This document shows, piece after piece, positions 37,506 to 47,654 of a stretch of 64,000 nt of DNA. A model generated the notes under the pieces. The model saw only the letters and a list, made by a program, of their open reading frames with translations. It ran no database searches and was not told the DNA's origin. The stretch is from Sphingomonas sp. UBA978 (GTDB taxonomy: Bacteria > Pseudomonadota > Alphaproteobacteria > Sphingomonadales > Sphingomonadaceae). Position numbers and translations under genes: made by a program. Position 1 is the stretch's first letter, and the number at the start of each line of letters is the position of its first letter. The stretch is from the NCBI RefSeq assembly GCF_002292295.1, contig NZ_DBBS01000020.1, forward strand, positions 242,806 to 306,805, written 5' to 3'.

Positions 37506-38687
37506 TCAAGCGATGACGAGGATTTCCGCCGAGTCGCCCGCCCGCGCCGGCGGCGCATCGATGGGGCGCACGATCAGGCAATGCGAGCGCGCCAGCGTCA
37601 GCAGCATGGAGCTGTCCTGGATGGTAGAGGCGAAGGCCCGCCCGTCGCGCAATTCGGCACGCAGATAGTCGGTGCGGGGGCCGTTGGCGGGCAGGTCCTC
37701 GCCGAGGATCGCGTGGGTGGTGCGCGGATGGGGATCGGCCGCCCCGCCGAGATGCGCGATCAGCGGCCGCACGAACAGAGTCGCGGTGACGAAGGCGGAG
37801 ACGGGGTTGCCGGGCAGGCCGAGCACGCTGGTGCGGCCGATCCGCCCGGCCATCATCGGCTTGCCGGGACGCAATGCGATCCGCCAGAAATCGATCGATC
37901 CGCCGGCGGCCTCGAGTGCCGGGCGGACGAGATCGTGGTCGCCGACCGAGGCGCCGCCGGTGGTGACCAGCAGGTCGGCGTCGATGGCGGCGAAAGCGTC
38001 GCGCAACGTGTCGAGGTCGTCGGGCAATATGCCGAGGTCGATCAGCTCGACCGGCAGATCGGCGAGCATCGCGGCGAGCATCGCGCGATTCGATTCGGGC
38101 AGGGCGGCGGGATCGTGCGCGCCGCCGGGTTCGACGAGCTCGTCCCCGGTCGCGCAGATCGCGACGCGGACGCGGCGATTGACCGCCAGCGTGCCGACGC
38201 CGCCGGTCGCGGCGACCGCGATGCGCGCCGGGGTAAGTCGCTCGCCGCGGGCGATGAGCGGATCGCCCTGCGTAAAGTCGAGGCCGCGCCGTCGGGTGTT
38301 GCGGCCGCGGGCCGGCGGACCTTCGCCGGTAAGGCGGATCGCGGTGCCGTCGGCGGCGACCTCTTCCTGGATCATCACCGTGTCGGCACCCGCGGGCATC
38401 GCCGCGCCGGTGAAGATGCGGACGGTCTCACCCGGTCCCACCGTACCGGCAAAGGCGCGGCCCGCGGCGCTCTCGCCGATCAGGGTCCAGGGACCGGGCA
38501 GGTCGGCGTGGCGGATCGCACAGCCGTCCATCGCCGACAGGTCGGTCGCCGGTTGCGTGCGGCGGGCGTGGATATCGGCGGCGGCCCAGCGCCCGTGCGC
38601 GTCGGCGAGCGCGACCTCCTCCGCGGCGACCGGTGCGGCGAGCGCGAACAGGCGGTCGAGCGCGTCGGGGATCGGCAGCAGCGTCAT
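37506..38687 (-). CDS. moeA: Molybdopterin molybdotransferase (MoeA)
   Basis: Inserts molybdenum into adenylylated molybdopterin in molybdenum cofactor synthesis. It has 393 residues with the four-domain MoeA/Glp layout: the start [14 protein letters not shown], the family segment [30 protein letters not shown] (about 100), the MoCF domain with [11 protein letters not shown] and [11 protein letters not shown], and [11 protein letters not shown] (about 300). The stop is followed by lexA after 57 nt; its start overlaps the moaC stop (ATGA). Confidence 0.95.
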   Translation of the reverse strand: MTLLPIPDALDRLFALAAPVAAEEVALADAHGRWAAADIHARRTQPATDLSAMDGCAIRHADLPGPWTLIGESAAGRAFAGTVGPGETVRIFTGAAMPAGADTVMIQEEVAADGTAIRLTGEGPPARGRNTRRRGLDFTQGDPLIARGERLTPARIAVAATGGVGTLAVNRRVRVAICATGDELVEPGGAHDPAALPESNRAMLAAMLADLPVELIDLGILPDDLDTLRDAFAAIDADLLVTTGGASVGDHDLVRPALEAAGGSIDFWRIALRPGKPMMAGRIGRTSVLGLPGNPVSAFVTATLFVRPLIAHLGGAADPHPRTTHAILGEDLPANGPRTDYLRAELRDGRAFASTIQDSSMLLTLARSHCLIVRPIDAPPARAGDSAEILVIA

Positions 38688-39151
38688 GCGTGCCAGTCGC
38701 CGGATTTGCCCCCGGCCTTCTCCAACAGGCGGATGCCGGTGATCGTCATGCCGCGGTCCATCGCCTTGGCCATGTCGTAGATCGTCAGCAGCGCCACCGA
38801 GACGGCGGTCAGCGCCTCCATCTCGACCCCGGTCTTGCCGTCGGTCGCGGTCAGCGCGGTGGCGGTGACGCCGGTGTCGTCGAGCACGAGGTCGAGCGTC
38901 ACGCGGGTGAGGGGCAGGGGGTGGCAGAGCGGAATGAGGTCGGCGGTCTTTTTCGCCGCCATGATCCCGGCGACGCGCGCGACGGCGATCACGTCGCCCT
39001 TCTTCGCGCTGCCTTCGCGGATCGCCTGCAGCGCGTCGGCGGCGATGGCGATATGGCCCGTGGCGACCGCGCGGCGGCTGGTCACCGCCTTGTCGCCGAC
39101 ATCGACCATATGCGCGGCGCCCTCGGCATCGAGATGGGTGAGCCGGCTCAT
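38684..39151 (-). CDS. moaC: Cyclic pyranopterin monophosphate synthase (MoaC)
   Basis: Makes cyclic pyranopterin monophosphate from the MoaA product in molybdenum cofactor synthesis. It has 155 residues from the ATG at 39151: the start [21 protein letters not shown], the active-site loop [16 protein letters not shown], and the family signature [20 protein letters not shown]. The length is typical. It overlaps trpC at its start and moeA at its stop by 4 nt each, so the tryptophan and molybdenum cofactor genes form one unit. Confidence 0.96.
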   Translation of the reverse strand: MSRLTHLDAEGAAHMVDVGDKAVTSRRAVATGHIAIAADALQAIREGSAKKGDVIAVARVAGIMAAKKTADLIPLCHPLPLTRVTLDLVLDDTGVTATALTATDGKTGVEMEALTAVSVALLTIYDMAKAMDRGMTITGIRLLEKAGGKSGDWHA

Positions 39152-39933
39152 GCGGCGGGCGCGAGCAGGGCCAGGGTCGCCGCCTCGACGTCCGGCTGGC
39201 GCATCAGCGCCTCGCCGATCAGGAAGCAGCGGACGCCATGCGCGGCCATCGCGTCGAGGTCCGCGCGCGTCTCGAGGCCGCTTTCGGCGACGAAGGTGCA
39301 CCCCTTCGGCGCCTTGCCGACGAGTTCGTAGGTGCGCGCGAAATCGACGCTGAAATCGCGCAGGTCGCGGTTGTTCACGCCGATCAGCCGCGATTTGAGC
39401 TTCAGCGCCCGGTCGAGTTCGTGCGCGTCGTGCACCTCGACCAGCACGTCCATCCCGCAATCCATCGCCGAGGCCTCGATCTCGGCCATCTGGTTGTCGT
39501 CCAGCGCGGCGACGATGATGAGGATGGCGTCGGCGCCGATCGCGCGGCTCTCGGTCGCCTGCCACGGATCGATCATGAAATCCTTGCGGATCACCGGCAG
39601 GTCGCAGGCGGCGCGCGCGGCGATCAGATACTCGTCATGGCCGCGGAACCATTGTTCGTCGGTCAGCACCGACAGGCACGCCGCGCCGCCGGCCTGATAG
39701 GCGCGGGCATGCGCCGGTGGATCGAAATCCGCGCGGATCAGGCCCTTTGACGGGCTGGCCTGCTTGATCTCGGCGATCAGGGCGTGGCCGGGCTTCGCAT
39801 CCAGCGCAGCGCGAAAGCCGCGTGGCCGGGTGACGGCGGCGATACGCGCGTCTAGATCGGCGAGGCTGGTCGTCGCCTTGCGCGCGGCGACCTCGGCCCG
39901 CTTGGTTTCGATGATACGGGACAGGATGGTCAT
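39148..39933 (-). CDS. trpC: Indole-3-glycerol phosphate synthase
   Basis: Ring-closure step of tryptophan synthesis. The 261-residue TIM barrel has the family landmarks KRAEVAARK near the N-terminus, [21 protein letters not shown] (catalytic Lys), [12 protein letters not shown] (catalytic Lys), GVNNRDL, and [13 protein letters not shown] near the C-terminus. It is monofunctional (no TrpF fusion). 4-nt overlaps connect it to trpD upstream and moaC downstream. Confidence 0.97.
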   Translation of the reverse strand: MTILSRIIETKRAEVAARKATTSLADLDARIAAVTRPRGFRAALDAKPGHALIAEIKQASPSKGLIRADFDPPAHARAYQAGGAACLSVLTDEQWFRGHDEYLIAARAACDLPVIRKDFMIDPWQATESRAIGADAILIIVAALDDNQMAEIEASAMDCGMDVLVEVHDAHELDRALKLKSRLIGVNNRDLRDFSVDFARTYELVGKAPKGCTFVAESGLETRADLDAMAAHGVRCFLIGEALMRQPDVEAATLALLAPAA

Positions 39934-40925
39934 CGATAGGCAATCCAGCGGTCGAGCAGCGCGGCCGCGGCACCGTCGTCGATCGCGGTGGCGGCGGCGA
40001 TCGCGCCTGCGGAGAGGGAGGGGCTGTGCGCCGCGACGACCAGTGCCGCGGCGGCGTTGAGCAGGACGGCGTCGCGATAGGCGCCCTGCTCGCCGTCGAG
40101 CAGGCGGCGCAGCGCGGCGGCGTTATAGGCGGGGTCGCCGCCCCGGATCGCGGCGAGCGGGTGACGCGGCAAGCCGGCGTCCTCCGGCACGATGCGGCGC
40201 GGCAGGTCGGCGCTGCCGACGTTGACCGCGAGGCTGGGACCCGCGGTGGACAATTCGTCGAGCCCCTCCTCGCCGGAGATCACCGCGGCGCGTTCGGTGC
40301 CAAGCTGCTCCAGCGCCTCGGCATAGAGGCCGGCATAATCGGGGCGTGCGATGCCGATCAGCTGACGGGTGACGCGGGCCGGATTGGCGAGCGGACCCAT
40401 CAGGTTGAAGATCGTGCGCTTGCCGATGCGGCGGCGGATCGGGGTGATCCGCTTCATCACCGGATGATGGTTGGCCGCGAAGAGGAAGGCGATGCCGAGG
40501 TCGGCGAGGCTTCCCTCCGCGGTCGCACCGGCGACCTCCATGTCGAGGCCGATCGCCTCCAGCGTGTCCGCCGCGCCCGCCTTGGAACTGGCGGCGCGGT
40601 TGCCGTGCTTGGCGACCGGCACGCCGCAGGCCGCGACGACCAGCGCCACCGCGGTCGAGACGTTGAGCGTGTGATGGCCGTCGCCGCCGGTGCCGCAGAC
40701 GTCGATCGCACCGGCGCGGGCCGCGATCGGGATCATCCGTTCGCGCAGCGCGCGCGCCGCCTCGGCGATCTCGACGCTGGTTTCGCCGCGATCTGACAGC
40801 GCGATGAGGAAACTGCCTATCGCCTCTTCGGACACGCGCGCGTCGAGCATGTCGGCAAAGGCCTGCGCCGCGCTCTCACGCGACAGCGGCGTCGCCGGAT
40901 CGGGCAGCAGCGTGACGACGGTCAC
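39930..40925 (-). CDS. trpD: Anthranilate phosphoribosyltransferase
   Basis: Transfers phosphoribosyl to anthranilate in tryptophan synthesis. It has 331 residues with the PRPP-binding signature [16 protein letters not shown] (about 77-92), [19 protein letters not shown] and [23 protein letters not shown] in order. Length and motifs are standard. ATGA overlaps join it to trpG and trpC. Confidence 0.97.
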   Translation of the reverse strand: MTVVTLLPDPATPLSRESAAQAFADMLDARVSEEAIGSFLIALSDRGETSVEIAEAARALRERMIPIAARAGAIDVCGTGGDGHHTLNVSTAVALVVAACGVPVAKHGNRAASSKAGAADTLEAIGLDMEVAGATAEGSLADLGIAFLFAANHHPVMKRITPIRRRIGKRTIFNLMGPLANPARVTRQLIGIARPDYAGLYAEALEQLGTERAAVISGEEGLDELSTAGPSLAVNVGSADLPRRIVPEDAGLPRHPLAAIRGGDPAYNAAALRRLLDGEQGAYRDAVLLNAAAALVVAAHSPSLSAGAIAAATAIDDGAAAALLDRWIAYR

Positions 40926-41506
40926 GCGTGCTCCCTCACCGGGATGCCGGCGATGCGCAGGAAATTGGCGAGCATCGCATGGCCATGCTCGGTCGCGATG
41001 CTCTCGGGATGGAACTGGACGCCGTGGATCGGCAGGCTTTCGTGACGGAAGCCCATGACGTTGCCGTCCTCCGCGCGCGCGTTGACCACCAGAGGGGCCG
41101 GCACGTCATTGACGATCAGGCTGTGATAGCGCGTCGCGGTGAAGGGCGAGGGCAGGCCCTCGAACAGGCCGGTGCCGTCGTGCAGGACGGGCGAGGTCTT
41201 GCCGTGCATCAGCCCGCCGCGCTCGACGCGCCCGCCGAAATGGTGGCCGATCGCCTGATGCCCCAGGCACACGCCGAGCAGCGGCCGGCCGGCATCGGCG
41301 GCCGCGGCGACGAGGTCGAGGCTGACCCCCGCCTCGGTCGGCGTGCACGGGCCGGGCGAGATCAGGAACGCCTGCGCACCCGACGAGAGAGCCTGCCCCG
41401 CGGAAATGGCATCGTTGCGCACCACCTCGACCTCGCTGCCCAGCTCCATCAGGTAGTGGACGAGGTTCCAGGTAAAGCTGTCGTAATTGTCGACGACGAG
41501 GATCAT
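40922..41506 (-). CDS. trpG: Anthranilate synthase component II (glutamine amidotransferase)
   Basis: Supplies ammonia to TrpE for anthranilate synthesis. From the ATG at 41506 ([15 protein letters not shown]) it has 194 residues with the class I triad: Cys80 (LLGVCLGHQ), His166 and Glu168 (QFHPESI). An in-frame extension upstream is present but not supported by the family N-terminus. It may also serve PabB as a shared amidotransferase; no separate pabA is visible here. It heads the trpGDC-moaC-moeA chain; the trpE gene is about 1 kb upstream beyond an exported-protein gene. Confidence 0.95.
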   Translation of the reverse strand: MILVVDNYDSFTWNLVHYLMELGSEVEVVRNDAISAGQALSSGAQAFLISPGPCTPTEAGVSLDLVAAAADAGRPLLGVCLGHQAIGHHFGGRVERGGLMHGKTSPVLHDGTGLFEGLPSPFTATRYHSLIVNDVPAPLVVNARAEDGNVMGFRHESLPIHGVQFHPESIATEHGHAMLANFLRIAGIPVREHA

Positions 41507-41599
41507 GGGGACGCCATAGCCGATGACCGCTGCGGTGCAACGCCTGTTGCGCGCGCGCAATCCTGCGGCAATGTGGCCGGGGCTAATGTGATCTTGTGT

Positions 41600-41620
41600 G
41601 ACACCGGGAGCAACGGTGTC
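41600..41620. repeat. 7-bp perfect hairpin in the leader of the exported-protein gene
   Basis: GACACCG (41600-41606) and CGGTGTC (41614-41620) can pair around a 7-nt loop. It lies 36 nt before the ATG of the small exported protein, in the trpG divergent spacer, so it is a leader RNA hairpin or part of an operator. No ligand motif was recognised. Confidence 0.5.
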
Positions 41621-41655
41621 GGCCGCTCGTTATGCCCACGAAGGAGATGCTTACC

Positions 41656-42081
41656 ATGATCCGCCCGTTGCTTTTTGCCGCTCTGGTCGCACTGCCCGGC
41701 CTCGCCGGTGCGCAGACCGCCCCGGCGGCCACGGAGGGCGCGTCGTCGGGAACGCCGCCGCAGCGCGTGCGCAGCGTCACGCTGGGGGTGGGCCAGAAAT
41801 GTCCGCAGAGCAGCGATACCGAGATCGTCATCTGCTCGACGCTCGACCAGCCCTATCGCATCCCCAAGCAGTTCCGCGACAGCGGACCGATCCCGGCGCA
41901 GAACCAGGCCTGGGGCAATCGCGTCGCGACGGCGGATCAGGTCGGCCGGGTCGCCGGCGGCCTGCCCGACACCTGCTCCGCGGTCGGCAGCGGCGGCCAG
42001 AGCGGCTGCGCGCTGGCGACGAACCGGCAATGGGCGGCCGAGCGGCGTGCGCAGCGCGATGCGGAGTCGACGGTTCCCTGA
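41656..42081 (+). CDS. Small exported protein of unknown function
   Basis: From the ATG at 41656, with a strong AAGGAG 9 nt upstream, it has 141 residues. A signal peptide (MIRPLLFAALVALPGLAGA) precedes a mature part with four cysteines in two groups (KCPQ... IVICST and TCSAVG... SGCALA) that could form disulphides, and the segment DQPYRIPKQFRDSGPIPAQN. No known domain is recognised; similar proteins seem to be common in sphingomonads (recollection). It separates trpE from trpG on the opposite strand. Confidence 0.75.
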   Translation: MIRPLLFAALVALPGLAGAQTAPAATEGASSGTPPQRVRSVTLGVGQKCPQSSDTEIVICSTLDQPYRIPKQFRDSGPIPAQNQAWGNRVATADQVGRVAGGLPDTCSAVGSGGQSGCALATNRQWAAERRAQRDAESTVP

Positions 42082-42542
42082 CGGGCGCATGGCGTGATCG
42101 TGTTGTGGCCGGATGATGTCGGCCAATGCGGATACGTCTGATCGGTTCGACAGGCTTATTGTAGCCCGGCTCTCGATGAGTGGCTCTTTGACGGACACGG
42201 CGCGACCTGGTCGAAAAGAGATCGTCATGTACGCGGAGACGCGGAGGTGCCGCGACTGCGGCAGCGGATCGCTTTGACCCTCATCGTTTGATGGGGAAGC
42301 TGCGGTTGCGACAAGCACCCCATCTCCGCGTTCTCCGCGCCTCCGCGTGAACCCAACTGTCTTTTGCTTCGCGGATCACCGCAAGGCGGCAGGTCTTACC
42401 GACGGCGCGGTCCGCGCGGCTCCGGAAGGCTTCGCCGTGCTCGCAACGAAGGTTCAGGCCGCGCTTTGCCTCTTCGTCTCGCCGTCGAAAGCGCCCGCAA
42501 GCATGGGTCGGGCCGCGCGGTCCGCCCCCGCGCCCATGCGGT
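42082..42542. other. Non-coding spacer between the exported-protein gene and trpE 3' end
   Basis: A 461-nt convergent spacer. Frames that are open here are short and lack ribosome binding sites. Its one clear structure is the pair of CGCGGAG-rich repeats listed separately. No T-run terminator was found, and nothing else was supported. Confidence 0.6.
42225..42350. repeat. Imperfect inverted repeat with CGCGGAG units
   Basis: TCATGTACGCGGAGACGCGG (from 42225) is mirrored by CTCCGCGTTCTCCGCGCCTC (from 42324) and CCTCCGCGTGA up to 42350. Each arm contains two to three CGCGGAG or CTCCGCG units, and each is internally repetitive. This spelling resembles dispersed repeats in sphingomonads. It may fold as a large hairpin at the ends of the two convergent transcripts. 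Confidence 0.65.
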
Positions 42543-44048
42543 CTACTGACCGAAGCCGCCGGCCGCTGTCCGGGCGACCGCGTCGCGGGCGGCAGCGAGG
42601 ATCGCGCCGGCCTTCGCCTCGCATTCGCGCTGTTCGTATTCGGCGACGCTGTCGGCGACGATGCCCGCGCCGGCCTGCGCATGGACGATGCCGTCCTTCA
42701 CCACGGCGGTGCGCAGCACGATGCACGAATCCATCGATCCGTCCGGCGAGAAATAACCGACGCCGCCCGCATAGGCGCCACGCCGTTCGGGTTCGAGCTC
42801 GGCAATGATCTGGCAGGCGCGCACCTTGGGCGCGCCGCTGACCGTGCCGGCCGGGAAGCCGGCGAACAGCGCGTCGATCGCGTCGGCCGAGGGCGACAGT
42901 TCGCCGACGACGTTCGAGACGATGTGCATGACGTGGCTGTAGAATTCGATGCCGTAGCTCGCCGTCACCCGCACCGATCCCGGCGCGGCCGAGCGGCCGA
43001 CGTCGTTGCGGCCGAGGTCGAGCAGCATCAGATGCTCGGCACGCTCCTTGGGGTCGGCGAGAAGGCTGATCCGGTTCGCCTCGTCCTCGGCGGCGGTCTT
43101 GCCGCGCGGGCGGGTGCCGGCGATCGGGCGGATCGTCACCTGACCGTCCCGGACGCGCACGAGGATTTCGGGACTCGAGCCGATCAGCGCGAAGCCGGGC
43201 AGGTCGAGGTGATAGAGGAAGGGCGACGGATTGATCCGCCGCAGGCTGCGGTAGAGTTCGAAGGGCGGCAAGGCGAACGGCGTCGAGAAGCGCTGCGCCA
43301 GCACCACCTGAAAGATGTCGCCCGCGGCGATATAGTCCTGCGCGCGGCCGACCATCTGCGCATAATGCGCCGGGGTGATCGCGGGTGTGTAGGCGAGGTC
43401 GCCGGCATCGCCGCGCACCGGCACCGGCAAGGCGGTGTGCGCGAGCCGGGCGGCGGTGGCATCGAGCCGCTCCTCCGCCGCGGCGACCAGGGCCGCGGGA
43501 TCGCGCGCCGCGTCCGGCCACACCGGTGCGACCAGATAGAGCGCATCCGCCAGCCGGTCGAAGACGCAGATCACCGTCGGCCTTACGAACAGCATGTCGG
43601 GCAGGCCGAGCGGATCTGCCGCCGGCTGGTCGAGCCGTTCGACCAGTCCGATCGTCTCATAGCCGAAATAGCCGACCAGACAGGCGAGCGCCCGCGGCAG
43701 GTCCGCCGGCACGTCGCCGCGGCATTCGGCCACCAGCGCGCGCAATGCCGCCAGCGTCGGCTGCCCGGCGGGCTCGAACGCGTCGCGATCGGTCGCCCAG
43801 TGCCGGTTGATCTCCGCCCGGTCGCTGGAGGCGCGGAAGACGAGGTCGGGGGCGAGGCCGATCAGGCTGTGCCGCCCGCGCGTCGCGCCGCCCTCGACCG
43901 ATTCGAGCAGATAGTCGCCGCGCCCCGGCTCGATCAGCTTCAGCGCGGCGGCGACCGGCGTTTCGGTGTCGGCGATCTGGCGCCGCCAGACGAACGCCGG
44001 GCGGCCGGCGGCGACCGCCGCGACCGGATCGTCCATCGCCGCGCTCAT
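42543..44048 (-). CDS. trpE: Anthranilate synthase component I
   Basis: Converts chorismate to anthranilate, the first committed step of tryptophan synthesis. It has 501 residues; the feedback-binding element LLES lies at 47-50, and catalytic motifs include IRPIAGTRPRGKT, LMLLDLGRNDVGR and FPAGTVSGAPKVRA near the C-terminus. Feedback by tryptophan is therefore expected. It starts 1 nt after the stop of the PpiD-like gene, so the two are probably one operon; trpG is not adjacent. Confidence 0.97.
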   Translation of the reverse strand: MSAAMDDPVAAVAAGRPAFVWRRQIADTETPVAAALKLIEPGRGDYLLESVEGGATRGRHSLIGLAPDLVFRASSDRAEINRHWATDRDAFEPAGQPTLAALRALVAECRGDVPADLPRALACLVGYFGYETIGLVERLDQPAADPLGLPDMLFVRPTVICVFDRLADALYLVAPVWPDAARDPAALVAAAEERLDATAARLAHTALPVPVRGDAGDLAYTPAITPAHYAQMVGRAQDYIAAGDIFQVVLAQRFSTPFALPPFELYRSLRRINPSPFLYHLDLPGFALIGSSPEILVRVRDGQVTIRPIAGTRPRGKTAAEDEANRISLLADPKERAEHLMLLDLGRNDVGRSAAPGSVRVTASYGIEFYSHVMHIVSNVVGELSPSADAIDALFAGFPAGTVSGAPKVRACQIIAELEPERRGAYAGGVGYFSPDGSMDSCIVLRTAVVKDGIVHAQAGAGIVADSVAEYEQRECEAKAGAILAAARDAVARTAAGGFGQ

Positions 44049-44049
44049 C

Positions 44050-45990
44050 TCAATTGCCGTTGCCGGTCAGGTCGGCACGGACCTTGGCGAGGGCGGCGGC
44101 ATCGGTCTTCACCCCGACCGCATTGCGCACCGCACGGGCGAACTGCTCGGCATATTCGCGGCCGACCAGTTGCGCGATGCTGCCGCGCGCACCGGCGACG
44201 GCGGCGGGTGTGCCGGCGGCGTTGCCGGGCACGACGGTGTCGAGCTTGACGATCAGCCAGCCGGCATTGTCCGGCGCCTCGAGCAGCTTGGCATTGCCCT
44301 TCGCCATGCTGAACATCAGCGCGAGCGCCGGCTGGACGTTGCCCTGCTGTTGGGCGAGCTGTGCGCGCGTCGCGCTGGCGGGCTGGACCGGCGGCAGCGC
44401 GCGACCCGATCCGGCCAGCGCCTGCGCCAGCGGCGTGCCCTTGTTCACCTTCGCCAGAATGTCGCTCGCCAGCTTGCGTGCGGCGGCGCGGGCGCGATCG
44501 GCGGTGACGTCGGCCGCGACCTGCGCGCGCACCTGCGCCAGCGGGCGGGGCGCCGCGGCGACGACGCGACCGATCGCGACCACCGCGAAGCCGCCGTCGG
44601 TGCCGACCGGCACCAGCTGCGCCGGGTCGCCCTCGGCCATCTGGAACGCCGCGGCGACCACCGGCGTCACTGCCGGATCGGGCTGCGTCGTCGGCGCATC
44701 GGGATTGATGCCATTGGCGAGCAGCGCCGGCGTGGTCTGCGCCGACAGCTTCTGGTCGGCGACCGCCTCGTCGAAGGTCGCATTCTTGGCGAGCGCATCG
44801 TCGAGCTTGTCGTGGACGTCCGACAGCGCCTGTTGCAGCTTTTGCTTCGACAGTTCGGCGACCAGCTCCGGTCGCGCCTGGTCCAGCGTCTTGCCGGCGA
44901 CCTGCTCGACCGCATCGACGCGCGCGACCACCCAGCCGAGCGGCCCGCGGACCGGCCCGATCACACTCCCGCGCTGCGCGGCAAAGGCCGCATCGGCGAT
45001 CGGGGGCGTCGTCGCTGTGGCATAGGCCGCTTTGGTGACGCCGGTCTGTACCGCGGGTTCCAGCCCGGCGGCGCGGGCGGCATCGGCGATCGACGTGCCG
45101 CCCTTCACCTTGGCGGCGAGCGTGTTGGCGCCGCCCTGATCGGCGATCACGACCTGGCTGATCGTGCGCTTCTCCGCCGCGGCGAAGCGGCTCGCCTGCT
45201 GCCTGTAGGCGGCGGCGACCTCCGCATCGGTCGGCACCGCCCGTGCCTTCACCTGATCGGGCGCAACGAGCGCATAGCGGACGACGCGGCGTTCCGGCAC
45301 GGTGTAGCGCGCGATGTTGCGGCGATAGAAGGTCTGGAGATCGGCGTCGGTCGGCGCCACACCGGTATCCACCGCGCGGGCGGGGATGAAGCCGACCTGC
45401 CCGGTGCGCTTCTCGAGCAGCAGCGAGGCGTAGGGGAGCGCGACCTTCATCGGCACCTGCGTCGCGCCCTGCGTCGGCAGCATCAGCTGCTGGGCGACGA
45501 TGTCGCGCGCGATATCGGTGCGGACCTGCGCGTCGGTCAGCTTCTGGTCGGCGAGCAGGCGCTGGTAGTTGGCCGGATCGAACTGGCCGTTGGGACCGCG
45601 CAGGCCGGGAATGCTGGCGATCACGCCATCGATCGATCGCTTGCTGACGACCATGCCCTGATCGAGCCCGAAGCGTTCGAGCGCGATACCGTTGATCGTG
45701 CGGTCGAGCACCGATTGCAGTCCGCCCTGTGCGAGCAACTGCTCCATCGTCGCGGTCGGCTGCTGCTGGCGCGCCGCCTGCAATTCGGTCTGGACGCGGT
45801 TGCGCAGCTCGGCCGCGGCGACCTTCTGCCCGCCGACGGTCGCGACGCTGCCGCCCGACAAGGCGCTGGTGCTGCCGCTCAGACCGGTGATGTCACCGGC
45901 GGCGAAGGCGAGCGCGATGACGCCCAGCACGATGAAGGTGACGACGATGCCGGCCTTGGAATTGATGATCCGGCGGAAGAAGCTGAGCAT
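44050..45990 (-). CDS. PpiD-like periplasmic peptidyl-prolyl isomerase/chaperone
   Basis: Membrane-anchored folding helper for envelope proteins. From the ATG at 45990 it has 646 residues: a short cytoplasmic start, one transmembrane helix (about 12-32), a SurA_N-like chaperone region (about 45-200), and parvulin-like PPIase segments in the middle and C-terminal half (for example RRVVRYALVAPDQV, RGPLGWVVARVDAVEQVAGK, NAGWLIVKLDTVVPGN). PPIase activity of the repeats is uncertain, as in PpiD. trpE follows immediately; tpiA is divergent. Confidence 0.88.
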   Translation of the reverse strand: MLSFFRRIINSKAGIVVTFIVLGVIALAFAAGDITGLSGSTSALSGGSVATVGGQKVAAAELRNRVQTELQAARQQQPTATMEQLLAQGGLQSVLDRTINGIALERFGLDQGMVVSKRSIDGVIASIPGLRGPNGQFDPANYQRLLADQKLTDAQVRTDIARDIVAQQLMLPTQGATQVPMKVALPYASLLLEKRTGQVGFIPARAVDTGVAPTDADLQTFYRRNIARYTVPERRVVRYALVAPDQVKARAVPTDAEVAAAYRQQASRFAAAEKRTISQVVIADQGGANTLAAKVKGGTSIADAARAAGLEPAVQTGVTKAAYATATTPPIADAAFAAQRGSVIGPVRGPLGWVVARVDAVEQVAGKTLDQARPELVAELSKQKLQQALSDVHDKLDDALAKNATFDEAVADQKLSAQTTPALLANGINPDAPTTQPDPAVTPVVAAAFQMAEGDPAQLVPVGTDGGFAVVAIGRVVAAAPRPLAQVRAQVAADVTADRARAAARKLASDILAKVNKGTPLAQALAGSGRALPPVQPASATRAQLAQQQGNVQPALALMFSMAKGNAKLLEAPDNAGWLIVKLDTVVPGNAAGTPAAVAGARGSIAQLVGREYAEQFARAVRNAVGVKTDAAALAKVRADLTGNGN

Positions 45991-46100
45991 GAAAAGGCCG
46001 ATCGTCCCTTGAACAATTGGCCTCGCTTTAGGGGGGCTGCGCCTTGCCATCAAGCACGGGCGCGGGCATTGCGTGTTTAACGTGTAAAACAGGAGGCGGG

Positions 46101-46847
46101 ATGACGCGGCGCAAGCTCGTGGCGGGCAATTGGAAGATGAACGGGTCGCGGGCCAGCCTCGCCGAACTCGACGGCATCGCTGCGGCGGCGGCCGCCGCAC
46201 CGGGCGTCGACGTCGCGGTTGCCGTCCCGTCGACGCTGATCGCCCCCGCGGCCGAACGCGTGCCGGGGCTTCAGATCGGCGCCGAGGACGTGCACGAGGC
46301 GGAAAGCGGCGCGCACACCGGCTGCGTCTCGGCGGCGATGGTCGTCGAGGCGGGCGCGCGCTTCACCATCGTCGGCCATAGCGAACGCCGGATGGACCAG
46401 GGCGAAACCAGCCACGACGCCTGGGCGAAGGCGGCGGCGGCACGGCGCGCGGGGCTCCACGTCATCTCCTGCTGCGGCGAGACCGAGGCGGAGCGCGACG
46501 CCGATCGCGCCGAGCGCGTCGTGCAGGCGCAGATCGAGAAATCGGTGCCCGACAATGCCGACGGCAGCTGGTTCACGCTCGCCTACGAACCGCGCTGGGC
46601 GATCGGCACCGGCCGCACCCCGACGCTGGAACAGATCGCCGCGATCCATGCGATCGCCCGCGCCAAGCTTCGCATGCTGATCGGCGATGCCGCCGATGGC
46701 GTCCGCATCCTCTACGGCGGATCGGTGACGGGCGAGAATGCCGCGACGATCCTCGCCTGCGAGAATGTCGACGGCGCCCTGGTCGGCGGCGCCAGCCTGA
46801 CGGCAGCGAAGTTCGTGCCGATCATCGAGGCCGCGGCCGGACTGTAG
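46101..46847 (+). CDS. tpiA: Triosephosphate isomerase
   Basis: Interconverts dihydroxyacetone phosphate and glyceraldehyde-3-phosphate. From the ATG at 46101, with AGGAGG upstream, it has 248 residues. Catalytic residues are Lys12 (NWKMNG), His93 (VGHSERR) and Glu163 (AYEPRWAIGTG), followed by the phosphate loop GGSVTGENA. An in-frame extension upstream is unsupported. The length matches the family. Confidence 0.97.
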   Translation: MTRRKLVAGNWKMNGSRASLAELDGIAAAAAAAPGVDVAVAVPSTLIAPAAERVPGLQIGAEDVHEAESGAHTGCVSAAMVVEAGARFTIVGHSERRMDQGETSHDAWAKAAAARRAGLHVISCCGETEAERDADRAERVVQAQIEKSVPDNADGSWFTLAYEPRWAIGTGRTPTLEQIAAIHAIARAKLRMLIGDAADGVRILYGGSVTGENAATILACENVDGALVGGASLTAAKFVPIIEAAAGL

Positions 46848-46886
46848 GGCGGGGTACGCGCCCCGGTCAGCGTTGCGAAAGCTGCC

Positions 46887-47648
46887 ATGCGCCATCATCT
46901 CGGGATGGTGATCGCGCCCACACCCCTACGCGAACGGCTCGGTGCCGCCGTGCTGACCGCGGCAATCGTCGCCGCGCTCGGCTATGCGCTGTTGCTCGGG
47001 CTGGCGTTCCACGGCGCCGCCGGGCCGGCGCAGCAGGCGCTCGCCACCTTCGATCTCGCGCCCGATCCGCCGCCGCCCGAGCGGATCGTGCCGCCACCGC
47101 GCAAGATCAACCGGCCGAGCGGCAAGGCATCGCCGCCCAATCTCCGCTCCAAAGCGACCGAGGTTACCGCGCCGGTGCCGATCATTCAGGTCGCGCCGCC
47201 GCCGCCGATCGTCGTCGCGCCGCTGCCCAACATCGGCGTGCAGGCGACGTCGGGCGCGTCGGATCGCGCCGGACCGGGCACCGGCGCAGGCGGGATCGGC
47301 AACGGCAATGGCGCGGGGGGTGACGGCGATGGCGACGGTAGCGGCCTCGAACGCGTACCGCGGCTCATCACCGGCCGGATCAAGGGATCGGACATCCCCG
47401 ATGCGATCCTCGACATCGGCTTTCGCGGCGTCGTCGGCGTCCGCTACCGGGTCGGGACGGACGGCCGCGTCACCCAGTGCGCGGTAGTGCGATCGAGCGG
47501 CAACGCGCTGATGGACCAGGCGACCTGCGCCGCGATCGAAAAGCGCTTCCGCTACGATCCGTGGCGCGACGCCGCCGGCCGGCCGGTGCGCTCGACGGTG
47601 CTGCGCGACCAGCAATGGGACATCGACCCGCCGACGATCGATCGCTGA
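46887..47648 (+). CDS. TonB-like energy transducer family protein
   Basis: 253 residues: a short cytoplasmic start, one membrane helix (about 21-42), a Pro-rich periplasmic linker (PDPPPPERIVPPPRK and a Gly/Asn/Asp-rich spacer), and a C-terminal TonB-type domain with GVRYRVGTDGRVTQCAVVRS, DQATCAAIEKRFRYDPWRDA and GRPVRSTVLR. It may power an outer-membrane transporter, but no ExbB/ExbD or receptor gene is adjacent. The start could be a few codons later (ATG at 46905). It follows tpiA after 39 nt. Confidence 0.82.
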   Translation: MRHHLGMVIAPTPLRERLGAAVLTAAIVAALGYALLLGLAFHGAAGPAQQALATFDLAPDPPPPERIVPPPRKINRPSGKASPPNLRSKATEVTAPVPIIQVAPPPPIVVAPLPNIGVQATSGASDRAGPGTGAGGIGNGNGAGGDGDGDGSGLERVPRLITGRIKGSDIPDAILDIGFRGVVGVRYRVGTDGRVTQCAVVRSSGNALMDQATCAAIEKRFRYDPWRDAAGRPVRSTVLRDQQWDIDPPTIDR

Positions 47649-47654
47649 ACGCGG

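Noticed and set aside
43966..46080. A 704-codon plus-strand frame opposite the PpiD-like gene
   Set aside because: Antisense shadow with repetitive Arg/Gly/Leu composition; the minus frame has a membrane helix and chaperone motifs.
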